Below, piece after piece: positions 11,223 through 22,119 of a stretch of DNA of 64,000 nt (the first letter of the stretch is position 1; every line of letters starts with the position of its first letter). Origin of the DNA: Amphiura filiformis (Eukaryota; Echinodermata; Ophiuroidea; Amphilepidida; Amphiuridae). The notes below the pieces were generated by a model. That model was not told the DNA's origin, made no database searches, and saw only the letters and a program-made list of their open reading frames with translations. The stretch spans positions 34,129,380 to 34,193,379 of the forward strand of contig NC_092646.1 in the NCBI RefSeq assembly GCF_039555335.1. Reading direction: 5' to 3'. A program made the position numbers and the translations under genes.

Positions 11223-11588
11223 GGTAATACACTATTTTAAAGTGTTGCGATTTGGTAGTTCACAACATTTTGCGAATGGTAGTGAGCTTTGGCAAAAATT
11301 GCATTGCCCATTTCCGTGCGAGCGTATAGAAGAATTCAAATATCACAGAAATACTTTTGTAGGTCCTGTGGTTCTTGAGTTATGTTGTAAAGAGAGCTGA
11401 AACAACAACACTTTTGTAAAATCTACATAACTCATTAGCAACAATAAATTAAGCAAGGTTTTAAAGTATATCATTTGTAGAATGAACTTTTACAAAACAT
11501 CAAAGTGTTATCTTTTAATAATATATTGATTTAGACAATAAAAATCGATTTGTTTTGGCTGCTTCGACCAACAATACCGCATCTACCC
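11223..11588. mobile_element. TTAA-flanked MITE, second family, 366 bp
   Basis: The element lies between TTAA at 11219-11222 and TTAA at 11589-11592, with ends GGTAAT and CTACCC. The interior (TGCGATTTGGTAGTTCACA, ACTTTTGTAGGTCCTGTGG) is shared with a copy at 24751 and a full inverted copy at 26261-26561, which has the same TTAA flanks. Confidence 0.8.
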
Positions 11589-11737
11589 TTAAGTGGCATG
11601 AGTGTTGCTCGGGATTCTTGTAACTTTTTATGCTGTCATGTTTCACCAAAATATCACAGTGTAATAATTGACTTAGCCAAGGGTCACTGAACATGACAGT
11701 ATGCAAGGACTAACTTGCTTTATGTATACGTTTAATA

Positions 11738-12167
11738 AGGGGCTGTGCAATAATAATATGAGCGGGGGTACAATTTGCAAATGGCGTGCCAAAATTGAAA
11801 AAAAAATGCTTTTCTCTTGCCCGGCCCCTCTCGGCCTGCTAAAAATTGCTTCAGTGTCCCCTCCCCTCCGCCTGCAAAAAAATGTCCCCTCCCCCTTTGC
11901 TCATGCCAAATTGTTTGGTTCCCAACTCAACTTTTAATGGTCTAGTTATATGACGCGAGCGTATGGAGCAGGAAATTTTGCATATTTGAACGTTTCTGTA
12001 GTGTTTTCCTGAGCCTTTTTAGAGTGTGTTATTTAAAAGGTGCCCCGTAAATGTGTGCCAGAAATTGCTTTCCCCCTCTCGGCCTGCAAAAATCGCTCCC
12101 CACCCGTCGGCCTGCCAAAAATCTTTGTCCCACAATTTAACCCCCCCATAATCATTGCACAGCCCCT
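11738..12167. mobile_element. MITE with AGGGGCTGTGCAAT ends, 430 bp
   Basis: Terminal inverted repeats AGGGGCTGTGCAAT and ATTGCACAGCCCCT bracket C-rich sequence with repeated CGGCCTGC(C)AAAAAT motifs. No clear target duplication. A short relative is at 49200-49328 and diverged ones near 20090-20400 and 61860-62215. Confidence 0.75.
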
Positions 12168-12577
12168 ATTTATGGTAACATGGTAAATAGGGAAGTTTAC
12201 TGAACTGTACAACAATTGAGTAATTGTATAAAGTCATGAAGTATGATATGCGCAAGAGCTCTGTGTCAACTATTCACAGAAGGAAACGTTTTGCAGTCGA
12301 TATGCACATTGAATTGACACGGTCTACGAATAATTATAGACGTTTATCCTTTTCTCAGTATCGATAGTGACCCTTAATATCGATAGCTGCACCGGTTGAA
12401 CTCCAATGTGAACAACATTGATTCGCCAAGTCAGAACGGAGCTGAACAGGGGGACCAGACATTATTATATATACGGCACTACTACATTTTTTGACGAGAA
12501 ACACCTGTTGTACATAGGAACAGACGGATTGATAGTCGACTTTCAAAGCCTTATCCAATTCTTCTGTTAAGCACTGC
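12168..12577. promoter_or_regulatory. Upstream region of the SLC10-type gene
   Basis: No coding signal. A TATA-like run (ATTATTATATATAC) lies at about 12459-12472, roughly 105-130 bases before the start codon, so transcription could start near 12495. This is a suggestion from position and motif only. Confidence 0.3.
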
Positions 12578-14206
12578 ATGGTCATCATGATGGCTGCGCG
12601 TTTTAGTTTCATCCATAATATTTACTGCGCGGTGTTTCTAATTTACGCGCTAAACTCATATGCCTACGCAACTTTCAGCTATGGTATATTCATCCCAGAG
12701 TCTAGGGAATCCGATGTTCTCCATGTACAATCAGGAAAAACGGCTACAGTTGTCTTGAACATATCAGGAGTAGAAACAGATCTGTTGCTTGAAGTTGAAA
12801 GTCAAAATCCGCAATATTTTCGTGTTGAGGGGAACTCTACTTTTGCAATTTCAAAAATAACGCGTGAAGTTGTTCTTGATAATGGAACGGTAATAACAGA
12901 ACTTGACTTGGACACAAATGTCTCTCTCGCAATATCTGTTGAAGGCGTCTTCATTGGTATTGATCAACTTACTTTTAAACTAAGAACAGCAACATATACT
13001 CGAAATCCACCCGAGATGTTTATCGAGCCTCTGCTAGTCAAAGTTCGACGACCACCAAGCATTTTATCCACCGTGTTCTCGATAATTTTGTTTATATGGC
13101 TTCTGATGTCGTACGTATCGATGGGAGTAAAAATTAATTGGCCTGAAATTTGGAAGCGGTTACGGCGTCCTTGGGGCGTTATTGTAGGCATTCTGTGCCA
13201 GTTCATAATCATGCCTGTGCTGGCGTTCGCGTTGGCGAAGCTTACCCACTTAGACAATGCCTCAGCAGTTGGTCTTATCATCATTGGGTGTTGTCCAGGA
13301 GGATGGCTTAGCAATATCTTCACCTTGATTTTAGACTGTGATCTTATATTGAGCATTACAATGACGACGTGTTCCACGGTGATTGCGCTCGCGCTCATGC
13401 CTTTGAATCTGTTCATCTATGGTCGATCGTACGCATCTGAGGATGAAAGCCTTAGTACACCATTTGGGGATCTTTTCATTCAACTTCTCATACTTGTAAT
13501 CCCAGTACTTATCGGTATGGTCATCTATTATAAACTCCCAAAAGTGGCTAAGATTCTTAAACGTGCACTTCGACCACTGGCAATCATAATGCTCATATTA
13601 GCACTCTGTTTCGGCGCACCATCGAGCCTGTACATCTTTCAATCATCAGCTTCGATATATCTGATTAGTATCGTGTTCCCGATTATCGGGTCGACGTTAG
13701 GTTTGGTCTTCGCCAAAGTAGCATGCCTAGATAACCGTGCGTCAATTACGGTCGCTTTCGAGACGGGTTCACAGAATGCATTTGTTGCTCTCGCGCTGGC
13801 AAGACTTTCCTATCCTTACCCAGAGGCAGACATCATTGCAGTGATTCCAAACCTGATTGCCATTACGACCATCATAGAAGGAGGCTTCATTGCTAGTGTT
13901 TATAAAATTATGAAAAGGTTTCCGGGTAAACGGTATTATGGTACGGAAGAAAGTTTACTTGAGCTTGAAGACGGTGATACAGTTATAACACACCGTAGTG
14001 AGAGCAATTCGCAGAGGAATACGGCACAATCAAAGAATGTTAGAAAAACTGAACCAAATGAACTAAACGGAAATTCAACGTCAAATGCGAACCCGTCAGA
14101 GGAACACGGGGACAAGGTAGTTTCTGGAGGTTCTTCAAACACGACCAGAAACGACGATCATGATGACAACAGAAATACGGAAGATGTTCAGAAAACATAC
14201 GTATAG
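12578..14206 (+). CDS. SLC10-family sodium/bile-acid symporter-like membrane protein (P3-like)
   Basis: A complete 542-residue frame encodes a polytopic membrane protein of the SLC10/BASS family, which couples sodium to organic anion uptake in characterised members; the substrate here is unknown. Residues 1-31 look like a signal peptide. Residues 32-160 form a hydrophilic, probably luminal/extracellular domain with four N-glycosylation sequons (NIS, NST, NGT, NVS), as in SLC10A3/A5-type proteins. Hydrophobic segments run from about 161 to 445. The family landmarks GCCPGGWLSNIF (237-248) and ETGSQN (395-400) are intact; the latter lies in the crossover region that binds sodium in bacterial homologues. 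The last ~90 residues are a polar tail. The gene has no intron, as in vertebrate SLC10A3 and A5 coding regions. Met5 (ATGG, A at -3) has a better start context than Met1. No clear AATAAA was seen just downstream. Confidence 0.9.
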   Translation: MVIMMAARFSFIHNIYCAVFLIYALNSYAYATFSYGIFIPESRESDVLHVQSGKTATVVLNISGVETDLLLEVESQNPQYFRVEGNSTFAISKITREVVLDNGTVITELDLDTNVSLAISVEGVFIGIDQLTFKLRTATYTRNPPEMFIEPLLVKVRRPPSILSTVFSIILFIWLLMSYVSMGVKINWPEIWKRLRRPWGVIVGILCQFIIMPVLAFALAKLTHLDNASAVGLIIIGCCPGGWLSNIFTLILDCDLILSITMTTCSTVIALALMPLNLFIYGRSYASEDESLSTPFGDLFIQLLILVIPVLIGMVIYYKLPKVAKILKRALRPLAIIMLILALCFGAPSSLYIFQSSASIYLISIVFPIIGSTLGLVFAKVACLDNRASITVAFETGSQNAFVALALARLSYPYPEADIIAVIPNLIAITTIIEGGFIASVYKIMKRFPGKRYYGTEESLLELEDGDTVITHRSESNSQRNTAQSKNVRKTEPNELNGNSTSNANPSEEHGDKVVSGGSSNTTRNDDHDDNRNTEDVQKTYV

Positions 14207-15909
14207 ATCATTTTAAACTTTCTGGTCAACGTGTTGCTATTTATAACAAAACCTGATTTCAGGCTGAAATATACTTCTTCGCCGGACCATCGCAGCAATG
14301 TACCCGATTTCCATTTGTTATTATTTTCTGTCTCTGCATGTCAAATTCTCGGGCACTATAATAGCCAACATTAACGCGGTAAGGGCAGCATCCAAAAATG
14401 TCAGCCCCTAGTCAAATGTGCGTCCCTAGGTGGCTCTGAATAATTGACCGTTGGTGACAGAACTTTGGTCAACTTTCTTTTAAAGTAAGAATAGTAGTCA
14501 AAATTTTAGCCTCTCACCTTCATTGCTAGTGTTTATACGACGACCTTCAAACGAATCAGAGTGATAACAAGAAAAGTAGGAACAACATGCACATTCTCAG
14601 CAACAACAGCAATTATCTTTTGAGCTATCTTCATTAGATAGCAAACAATTACATCATATTACATCCAAAGCCAGCCTGGCTGATCTCACAAGTATGAACA
14701 ACTATGGGCCTACCAAATACCTAATAATATCAAAAACTTTGTTTAAGGGGTTGTTTGGAATGACAGGTGAGTCAGGGGTCAAAAACAAAATTTTTACCTT
14801 TTTGACCTCAGCACATGTGTATGTATGATCTGCCATACAAAAATTAAAAAAACAATACCTCAAAGTATCATTTTTTAATGTTTTTTGTCATAATCACGCT
14901 TTTCTACAAATTTCATCTGTTTGTACCGGGGCGTGTCTGTTGCTAGGTAGGCCTACATGACAGCATAGACACACGTTACAACCTTGAATAATAATACAGA
15001 ATTGTGACGTTATATTCTTCTTAACCTATCTTAGAACTGCCTATTATTCCAATTGTTATACTGTTCTGGTTGGTTTATTGCATATACTGTATAGAAATTA
15101 TGCAATATGACGTCGAGCATGACAGAGTCACCTTCATTCAAATAAAATTCAGGTACCCGTAAGGTACCACGGAGCAATTCGCACGATAATACAATAAAAC
15201 AGATGAAAGGTATAAATGGTTGTGGAATCGAATTGCAGACCTGTCCCTCTGTCACCTTAGAACTGCATCTCGTAGGCAATGGTAGGTAATAAACCAACCG
15301 GAACGGTATAACAATTGAAATAACAGCATGTCTTGGTCTCAATTCAAGATGTGCAATTTGGACACACCTACTCGTTGGCTGATTTATACTTCAACAGTTC
15401 CTCAAAGCTATATCAGAAAAGCCACTATCTCATTGTTCATTGGCCCGCAGTATGCGCTCGCCGCCCCGGGGCTCTCAACTTTAGAATTGATGGGTAGGCC
15501 TATATGTGCCTACAAGCGTCGCGAAGTAGGCGCATATCAGTACAAAACGTTTTTTTTTTTTTTTTAATAAAAAAAAAAGGGTCATTATGTACAATCAAAA
15601 TGAAAAAGGGGTCATTGGGTATAATATTTTGAAAACTGAAGGTGCCTGGTCATCGGGTATAGTCGGCTTCAAAAGAGGGGCATATATTGACAGGCACATA
15701 CCGTAACCTCTAAAGTTGATGCCCCCCGGGTGATCGCATTATATTTTGTTCATGGCTCGGCTTTTAAAACTCCCACACATCACAATAAGGCTATTGAAAA
15801 GTGTATAGAATAGCTAATGATAGACCGGTCCCTGCGATTAGTCGCGGACCCGAGCGACAATATAGTAAACACATCGAGTTTATAACACAAGTGACAGTAG
15901 TCGTGAATT
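14207..15909. other. No gene seen downstream of SLC10-type gene
   Basis: Presumably begins with the 3' untranslated region. Open frames at 15031-15342 (minus, 103 codons) and 15328-15567 match nothing I know. A T-run plus A-run lies at 15549-15578. Two TAGGCCTA octamers occur (14948, 15495). Confidence 0.5.
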
Positions 15910-16053
15910 ATGGAGGGTTTCATTGAACTTCTACCAGCAAAATATGGAATAATACTAACACAAGACACCAATCGAGATGATGATACCAGCCATAATGGAA
16001 GGCTTGTATTTGACCTTCTTATGAATCCAATTTCGTGGCGAGAAGTTAAAAAG
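15910..16053 (+). CDS. Possible first coding exon, unrecognised
   Basis: An ATG in reasonable context (A at -3, G at +4) opens exactly 48 codons that end on a splice-donor-like AAAAAG/GTAATG. The peptide starts MEGFIELLPAKYG and ends NPISWREVKK. Its mixed polar/hydrophobic composition looks protein-like, but I do not recognise it and cannot identify a following exon. It could be a chance open frame. Confidence 0.25.
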
Positions 16054-17288
16054 GTAATGTATATTTCAAGAAATTTGGGTTCAAAAATTCCGTATCAGCT
16101 CGTATCATCAATTCCGTAAATATGGCGTATAGAGGCACAACTTGACAATAAACTGAACTATTTAAACGTAAAGGACGCACTGGATACACATAAATTTGTG
16201 TTTCCTTGCTGGCGGAATAGTTGCAAAACTCTTTTTTGTCATATAAGTTGGACAATTTATGAATTATGATTGGCAAAATAGCGAAAGGAAATAGACTTTT
16301 CCAACCATGTAAAACTACACTGGGTTGTTGACATGGTCGACATACATTAAGGCATATGCATGTTCCTAAAGTAGGAGGTAAGTACTATAATTAATTGTTT
16401 AAAGTGCTCAACATACCAGCAAAAGGTCATAGGGTCATCAGAGTACAGGGACTTTGTGAAATACTGGGTACAAAAAAAAAGTGCGTGAGCCGATATGCAA
16501 CATCAAATATAAAAGCCGATTTACATAATTTCCCATGACCTTACAGAAGTGATCGTGCTCAAATATAAAACTATAGAGTTTGGTCCTTGATATGCACCAT
16601 CAATTGTGTACTTGTGATCAATATTGCTAGGCAAACAATCACAGCAAACATGCCAAAATCCTCCCATTTCTCCTCCATTTACACACATATAAACCCATCC
16701 CTTAAGGTTAAACAAAGTGTTGAAGGGCTTTACCTCCAGAAAAAATATATTATTACCTTATACGTAAGAAAATATGTCTACTTATCATGTGAAATAAAAA
16801 AATCCGGAAAAAAATGTGTGAAAATGTGTTTTAGCCTATTTTTTAGCTCTTGTCAAGCACTATTATTCGATTTGTTTACAAGCGCCAAGCAACTGTCGTC
16901 TAGGAGAGTGATTGACATCTTTATTATTAGAGAAGAATGGAATCTGTATAGTTCATGAATATTCATGTAGTATTTATACAACCTGTATCCCAGCCATTTT
17001 GCTTAGCTATCATAATCGTTCATATAAGACGCCCATATGATCCATGGTGTTAAACTGATATTCAGCAACTTTATATCTCTCGATCTTTGCGATCCGAAAT
17101 ATTGAATTTCAACTTTAGGCACATCTCTAGCAAGATAATTAAATACCTGTCACAAATATAGGTCTTGAAATGTTACTTGCAACGTTAAAAATGTGAATAG
17201 AGAACAAATCGGGTTCAAACATGCTTCAAAAATATGAAAGTAATTGTCAACGCCTACTACCAGAATAGCCGGAAGAGGGCAGACTTCA
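16054..17288. other. No gene seen
   Basis: AT-rich sequence. The 123-codon frame at 16587-16958 is low in coding character and unrecognised. Confidence 0.5.
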
Positions 17289-17290
17289 TA

Positions 17291-19145
17291 AGGGAGTGTT
17301 CATAATATATTTTAGTGGGGGACAAAGAATTTGAAACTTATTTCGGGAAATTTCCTGGGTTTTTGGTTTTGTTTTTTTATTTTATCTTCCTGTTCGGGTG
17401 TTTCGGTTGGCACATTTTCGGGGCATTTTCATGCACTTCACAGGAGTTTTTTCGTGGCTTCTCTGTAGCTGTCGTGTGTCTTTTTCCCCACGTACAGGGT
17501 ATAAATAATAAATGAATAATAATATATGAAAAAAAGAATCTGGAACTTCAACGTCAAAAACAAAACAAAAACAAGACAAACTGTACCCTGCTAAAATATC
17601 AACCCCTATCCTCTCTGAGAATAAAAATAATAAGACTCAACCTCACCTGCAAAAAAAATTTTTCGGGGATAATTTGGGATAAGTTCGGACCTATTTTATT
17701 GCGACAATTTTCCAAATCTATAAGGTGAAATACGGTGTCGTGGGGATGTGCGGCAGATTTGGGGTGCATTTTCAGCCATTTAGTTTAGACTCTGTTGCAT
17801 TTTTAGCCATGATTTTATTGACCCTCAGTGTCTTGAAAATTAGGTTTAAGAATGGTATTTTTCAATGATTTTCTCGAAAAAGTAAAAATTTGCGAAAACT
17901 TTCAGTCCAAAAGTTGATACAATTTTGGGTCTGTTTTATTCAAATTTGGTTTAAAATCGTACCGTAGTTTTTCGGAGTCACAGCCTCACATCCTTACCCA
18001 AACCAACTTGAGAAGGTTCCCCGGGGTGTGTGCAAATTTGCAATTTATAGGCCTACACTCGTCATTTAAGCCTAAAATCAAAGTGTTAATACCATTAACA
18101 CTACCATGGCCCGTTTTGTCGTGATGACTGGCTTCCAAAATGTAGGCCTATTTTAAATTATAAATCTGGTCCCGCTAGAGGTGTGTTTTTACCCGCGGAG
18201 GTCTCTCCCTCGGGTTCGTGGATGTGCCACAGTTTTGGAGTAGGCCTACCTTTTCAACGACTATGATGGGTGGGTTTACAGCGAAGACCAACTTTTGGGC
18301 GCATTTTGGCAAAAGTGCCCTTAAAAAGCGTCAAATTAGGCCAAATGTGGGTGACTTTGATCCCCATGGCCCGGCCCCATGGTACAAATGTTTTGAAGAG
18401 ACCCGCCCGAGGTGAAGTTATAAAAAAAATGGTCGGGCCTGCTAAAAAACCTCCCGGAATCAAGCATGGGTAGGCATACCAAAATGCCTTGAGACCCCCC
18501 CCCCCAACCCAGCGCCGGGACCTCCATGACATGATATTCTCCGCGAGTCCACCAGAAAATATAAAAATATAACATTTTGATAGGCCTACTAGACCTAGGC
18601 CTATATTTGTCTGTAAACCTTTCTTGTAGTTGTAGGCTACCGCGTATGTCTACCGTGATGACAGTAGCGTAGCTGCCGGGGGGGGCAGGAGGCCCCGCCC
18701 CCTAGTGCAAGGAAAAAAAGAGGAAAGAGGGGGGGGGGAGAGGAAAAAGAGAGGGTGAGAGGAGGGGCAGAGAGATGGGGAATCCAAACGATATGCAATA
18801 CAGCTCAATAGGCCTACCATATACGATTATTATCAATAAGCCTGGCAAAAATTGTCTATTTGGGCCCCCGCCCCCAGTGGGAAATTTGGTGGATTTGGGC
18901 CCCTCAAAAAATCCCAGCTACGCCGCTGCGTGATGATGTTGCAAAGTTGCGGAAGTTCATTCATAAATTTCCCATTTCCACTCGACAACAACCCGGGACA
19001 ACAACAGGCCAGCACGCAGCGCGCAGTAGCTAATCCCCGAGCTAATCAGAGACATGTGCGTTTCTCTTTCAATGTACGCTTCAAATAATTATGCTCTCGG
19101 CGTCGAAAGTATGATAATGGAAAATATTTATAATGAACACTCCCT
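17291..19145. mobile_element. TA-flanked TIR element, 1855 bp
   Basis: The ends AGGGAGTGTTCATAATATAT and the complementary ATATTTATAATGAACACTCCCT-type right end are inverted, and both abut TA (17289-17290, 19146-19147). The interior is non-coding, has several TAGGCCTA octamers, and is itself interrupted by the hAT MITE at 18662-18928. Confidence 0.75.
18662..18928. mobile_element. hAT-type MITE with perfect 8-bp duplication
   Basis: Ends CAGTAGCGTAGCTG and CAGCTACGCCGCTG are inverted. The 8-mer CGTGATGA flanks both sides (18654-18661 and 18929-18936), the target length typical of hAT transposons. The interior is G-rich. The insertion is nested in the 17291-19145 element. Confidence 0.9.
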
Positions 19146-19309
19146 TATTTAGCCACACCTCAGTTCCTTTCTCGGGTTGCCTGGTATATCAGCAAAATCC
19201 TACACCTATCGCCTTCCCTTGGTAAAATCCTGATAAAAACTCGTGATATTGAAATTGAATTTCCGCAGCGCCAGAACTTCCGTCATTCTAGCATCATGGA
19301 TGGATATGC

Positions 19310-19501
19310 AGTGGCGCCGCTAGGGGGGGCAGTATTTCCACCAATATTTTTTCTTTCCCACCCAGTTTTTAGGCAAAATCCCCACAATTATGTAATTTTC
19401 CACTTTTTGCGGCAATTTAGTGCAAAATGATGATTTCAAGTGCCCGTCTCAAATTCACTTCCCCCCCCATGCCCCGCGAAAAAAATTCTGGTTCCGCCAC
19501 T
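19310..19501. mobile_element. hAT-like MITE, degenerate
   Basis: Left end CAGTGGCGCCGCTAGGGGGG, right end GGTTCCGCCACTA. The flanking 8-mers TGGATATG and CGGGTATG agree at six of eight positions, a possible eroded target duplication. Confidence 0.55.
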
Positions 19502-20089
19502 ACGGGTATGGCCATAGCTAGGGGGCTTTCCCACCCACCCCCAGTTGCCCTTGGTTATGCTGGACGTATGAGAAATTTAGAGCTTGTTCAATTCCACCAA
19601 TTTTAGAAATTTTAAAGGTATATACAGTGTATATAGGATCACAGTCAAATAAAATATCGTAGGCCTAATAATTTTACCAATGGCATTTATTGAGCTGCTC
19701 CTATGGTTTAATATTGATATTATATAATTGAGCTCCTTGTCAAGCTCCTGAGTACAGTGACTAACTGAGCTCCCGCTATTTTCAGAAATGAAGGCCTGGC
19801 CTTAAATGAATAGGCCCTAATTAGGATTGAGGCAGCCTTTTGTTTCATTTTACAGAACTTTTTTAATCCCCCAAAATTAGTGGGGTTTTTTAATGGGGAG
19901 TAGGCTTTTAAAACGAAATTCAAATTTGGCAATATTTTCCATTGCTTAATGAATTGATCTGCGTGAAAATGCCTAAACATGTGGCCAGAGCAGGGATGAG
20001 TGGTATAAAATCTTAACTTGTGAGAAAGGACGTAGGCCTATGGGGTTGTATGAGGTTGTGGATCACGAAATGCCCCTTTAATGTGTGCT

Positions 20090-20400
20090 AGGTAAAGTCA
20101 TTCTTCCTCCCTTTCGACATGCCAAAATTTATTCCCTCCCCCGGCCCCGGCTTGCCAAAAAATTGCTTTCTCGAAAGGCTGTGCAATCAGTAGGCCTACC
20201 TGTATTAGCCTACTAATTATAAGCCAAAATTTCCAAGCGACTCGCTAAAAATCGCTTGCCTCCCGTCTCGGCCAGCCAAAATCGCTTGTCCGCACCCCCT
20301 GGACTGCCAAATTTTGTGGCCCCTCCCCTGGCCTGCCAAACTGTGCCCCACCCCTTTGCATAGGCCTAGGCCTATATGCCAATTTTTGGGATCCCCAATT
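20090..20400. repeat. Diverged copy of the C-rich MITE family
   Basis: Repeated TGCCAAAA(T)CGCTTG-type motifs and a GGCTGTGCAATCAG end resemble the MITE at 11738-12167. The ends are too eroded to define. Confidence 0.45.
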
Positions 20401-21986
20401 TCCATACCCATACCTTAAACCTGTTGCAAGCGCAGCAAGCATGAAAATGTGCACATTTTTTTCGCGCCCTAACTACCCCCACATTTTCCCTCCCATGCAC
20501 CAGGTTCATTGGCGCTAGATTTTAAGCTAGAAAATACCTAAATATTTTAAAATCCAAACTCGGCAACACCACTTTATCGGGCAAATAGAGCCCGTCGTAT
20601 ACGTAAACAGCGTGTTTAAAAAAAAAAATGAGAGTGTCACTTTTGTCCAAAAATTTCGAATTTTGGCCTTGAGCAGCGACAATCAGAGGTAAGAAAAACA
20701 CAGTATGACGCAGCTTGAAATATAGAATCACTATATCAATTTTGAAGTTTGTACTTCAAAGCACGAGCCGAAACGAGGTGAAATGGTTCTAAAAAAAATT
20801 GATTTCGCTGTATCTTTTTATCGCGAAACTAGACAATTTGACAGCAGCGAGTCGGAAAAATAGCAAATATCTCAATTTTCTGCTATCGAAATAAAAATTT
20901 AAATAGCACCTGCATATAGAAGAGGGTTTATAGAAATAATGTAGGTCAGAATTTTGTCTATGAAATCGTGCACGGAATTGTTATTACTGGTTACAAAACG
21001 ACATACAAGTGGAGGCCATTTTACTTCAAATTCGGCAAACATGTAAGCTTACTAAAACAAATCGAGACAAGCAATATCAAGAATGAATATGCACATTCTT
21101 TTATTGACTTGTTTGTAATGTGCGTCGTAGTTCCCAACAAAATCGCCACTTCCACTGAGAAATTATGGCCGTGTTCCCAAAAATCTTGATGCTCCGGATA
21201 TTGAAAAAAATTGAAATGTTTGAAAAGTACATTTCTTTTTTTGAGCCAAGTGGAAAATTCAAGCATAATAATAACCAGTACACTTTCAGCTATTAGACGT
21301 AGTTTGCGTTTTCTCTCTACGATATTTATTTCCAGAAATAGATAATTTTAAAGGGGGCTACATGCAGTCTCATTCTGGATCGATCATTACAAAGTTTAGT
21401 ATAACCTTAATACACCTTAATTTGACATTTGCTATGTGCATATTTGACGCATAGTGATATGAAGCTAAGCCTCTGATATGAAATCCACTAGCCAGTTATT
21501 TGGTTTTAGAACTCATACCAGATACATGGCCAATGGATCTCACAGTTAGACGGGGAAAGACTCGCTGAATACTCGAACAGAAATATACGGTTAACAAAAT
21601 ATAACTTCACAATAATCTTTAATTCCGCATCATCGAATCAACAAAGTATCACAACATAATATAGATTACGGATTGAATACGCTTGCGGTCCTTCTCCTTC
21701 AGTGACTGGCCATCGACTACATAGGATCATAAGCGAGCATGATTGATGAGAGAAAGCCGCGGAGCGATATATTTAAATGATGAAATATAGAAAGAAACTA
21801 GCGCCATAGTGATACATGTTTACGTCTACTGTAGATCTGTGTATTGATGAAGAATCGAAAACGTTGTCGACATTATTCGCAAAAGGTTATAAAGCGTTTT
21901 CATAACATTTAAAATCATGTTTGGAAACCTTACTGCAAAATTATATTCTATCATAATGTTATCTTTAAAATAAAGTTATTTTAAAA
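20401..21986. other. No gene seen
   Basis: AT-rich sequence with only short, unrecognised open frames (up to 81 codons). Nothing structural stands out. Confidence 0.5.
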
Positions 21987-22083
21987 TGTGGCAAATATTT
22001 CTTCAACACTAAGTGTTGAAGAAATATTTGCCACACAAATATTTCTTCAACACTTAAAAGTGTTGAAGAAATATTTGCCACAC
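21987..22083. repeat. Two adjacent perfect palindromes
   Basis: 21987-22035 is a 49-base perfect palindrome (arms of 24 around one A, starting TGTGGCAAATATTTC). It is directly followed by a second palindrome using nearly the same arm with a central TTAA. Either strand could extrude a cruciform. Confidence 0.9.
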
Positions 22084-22119
22084 AATATTTGCAAAATATA
22101 ATAACAGTTTGATTGTAGT

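Noticed and set aside
12964..13416. 150-codon minus-strand frame within the SLC10-type gene
   Set aside because: It is an antisense shadow of a well-supported coding sequence.
15031..15342. 103-codon minus-strand frame as a gene
   Set aside because: No recognisable domain, no codon or splice support, and it lies in TE-rich sequence.
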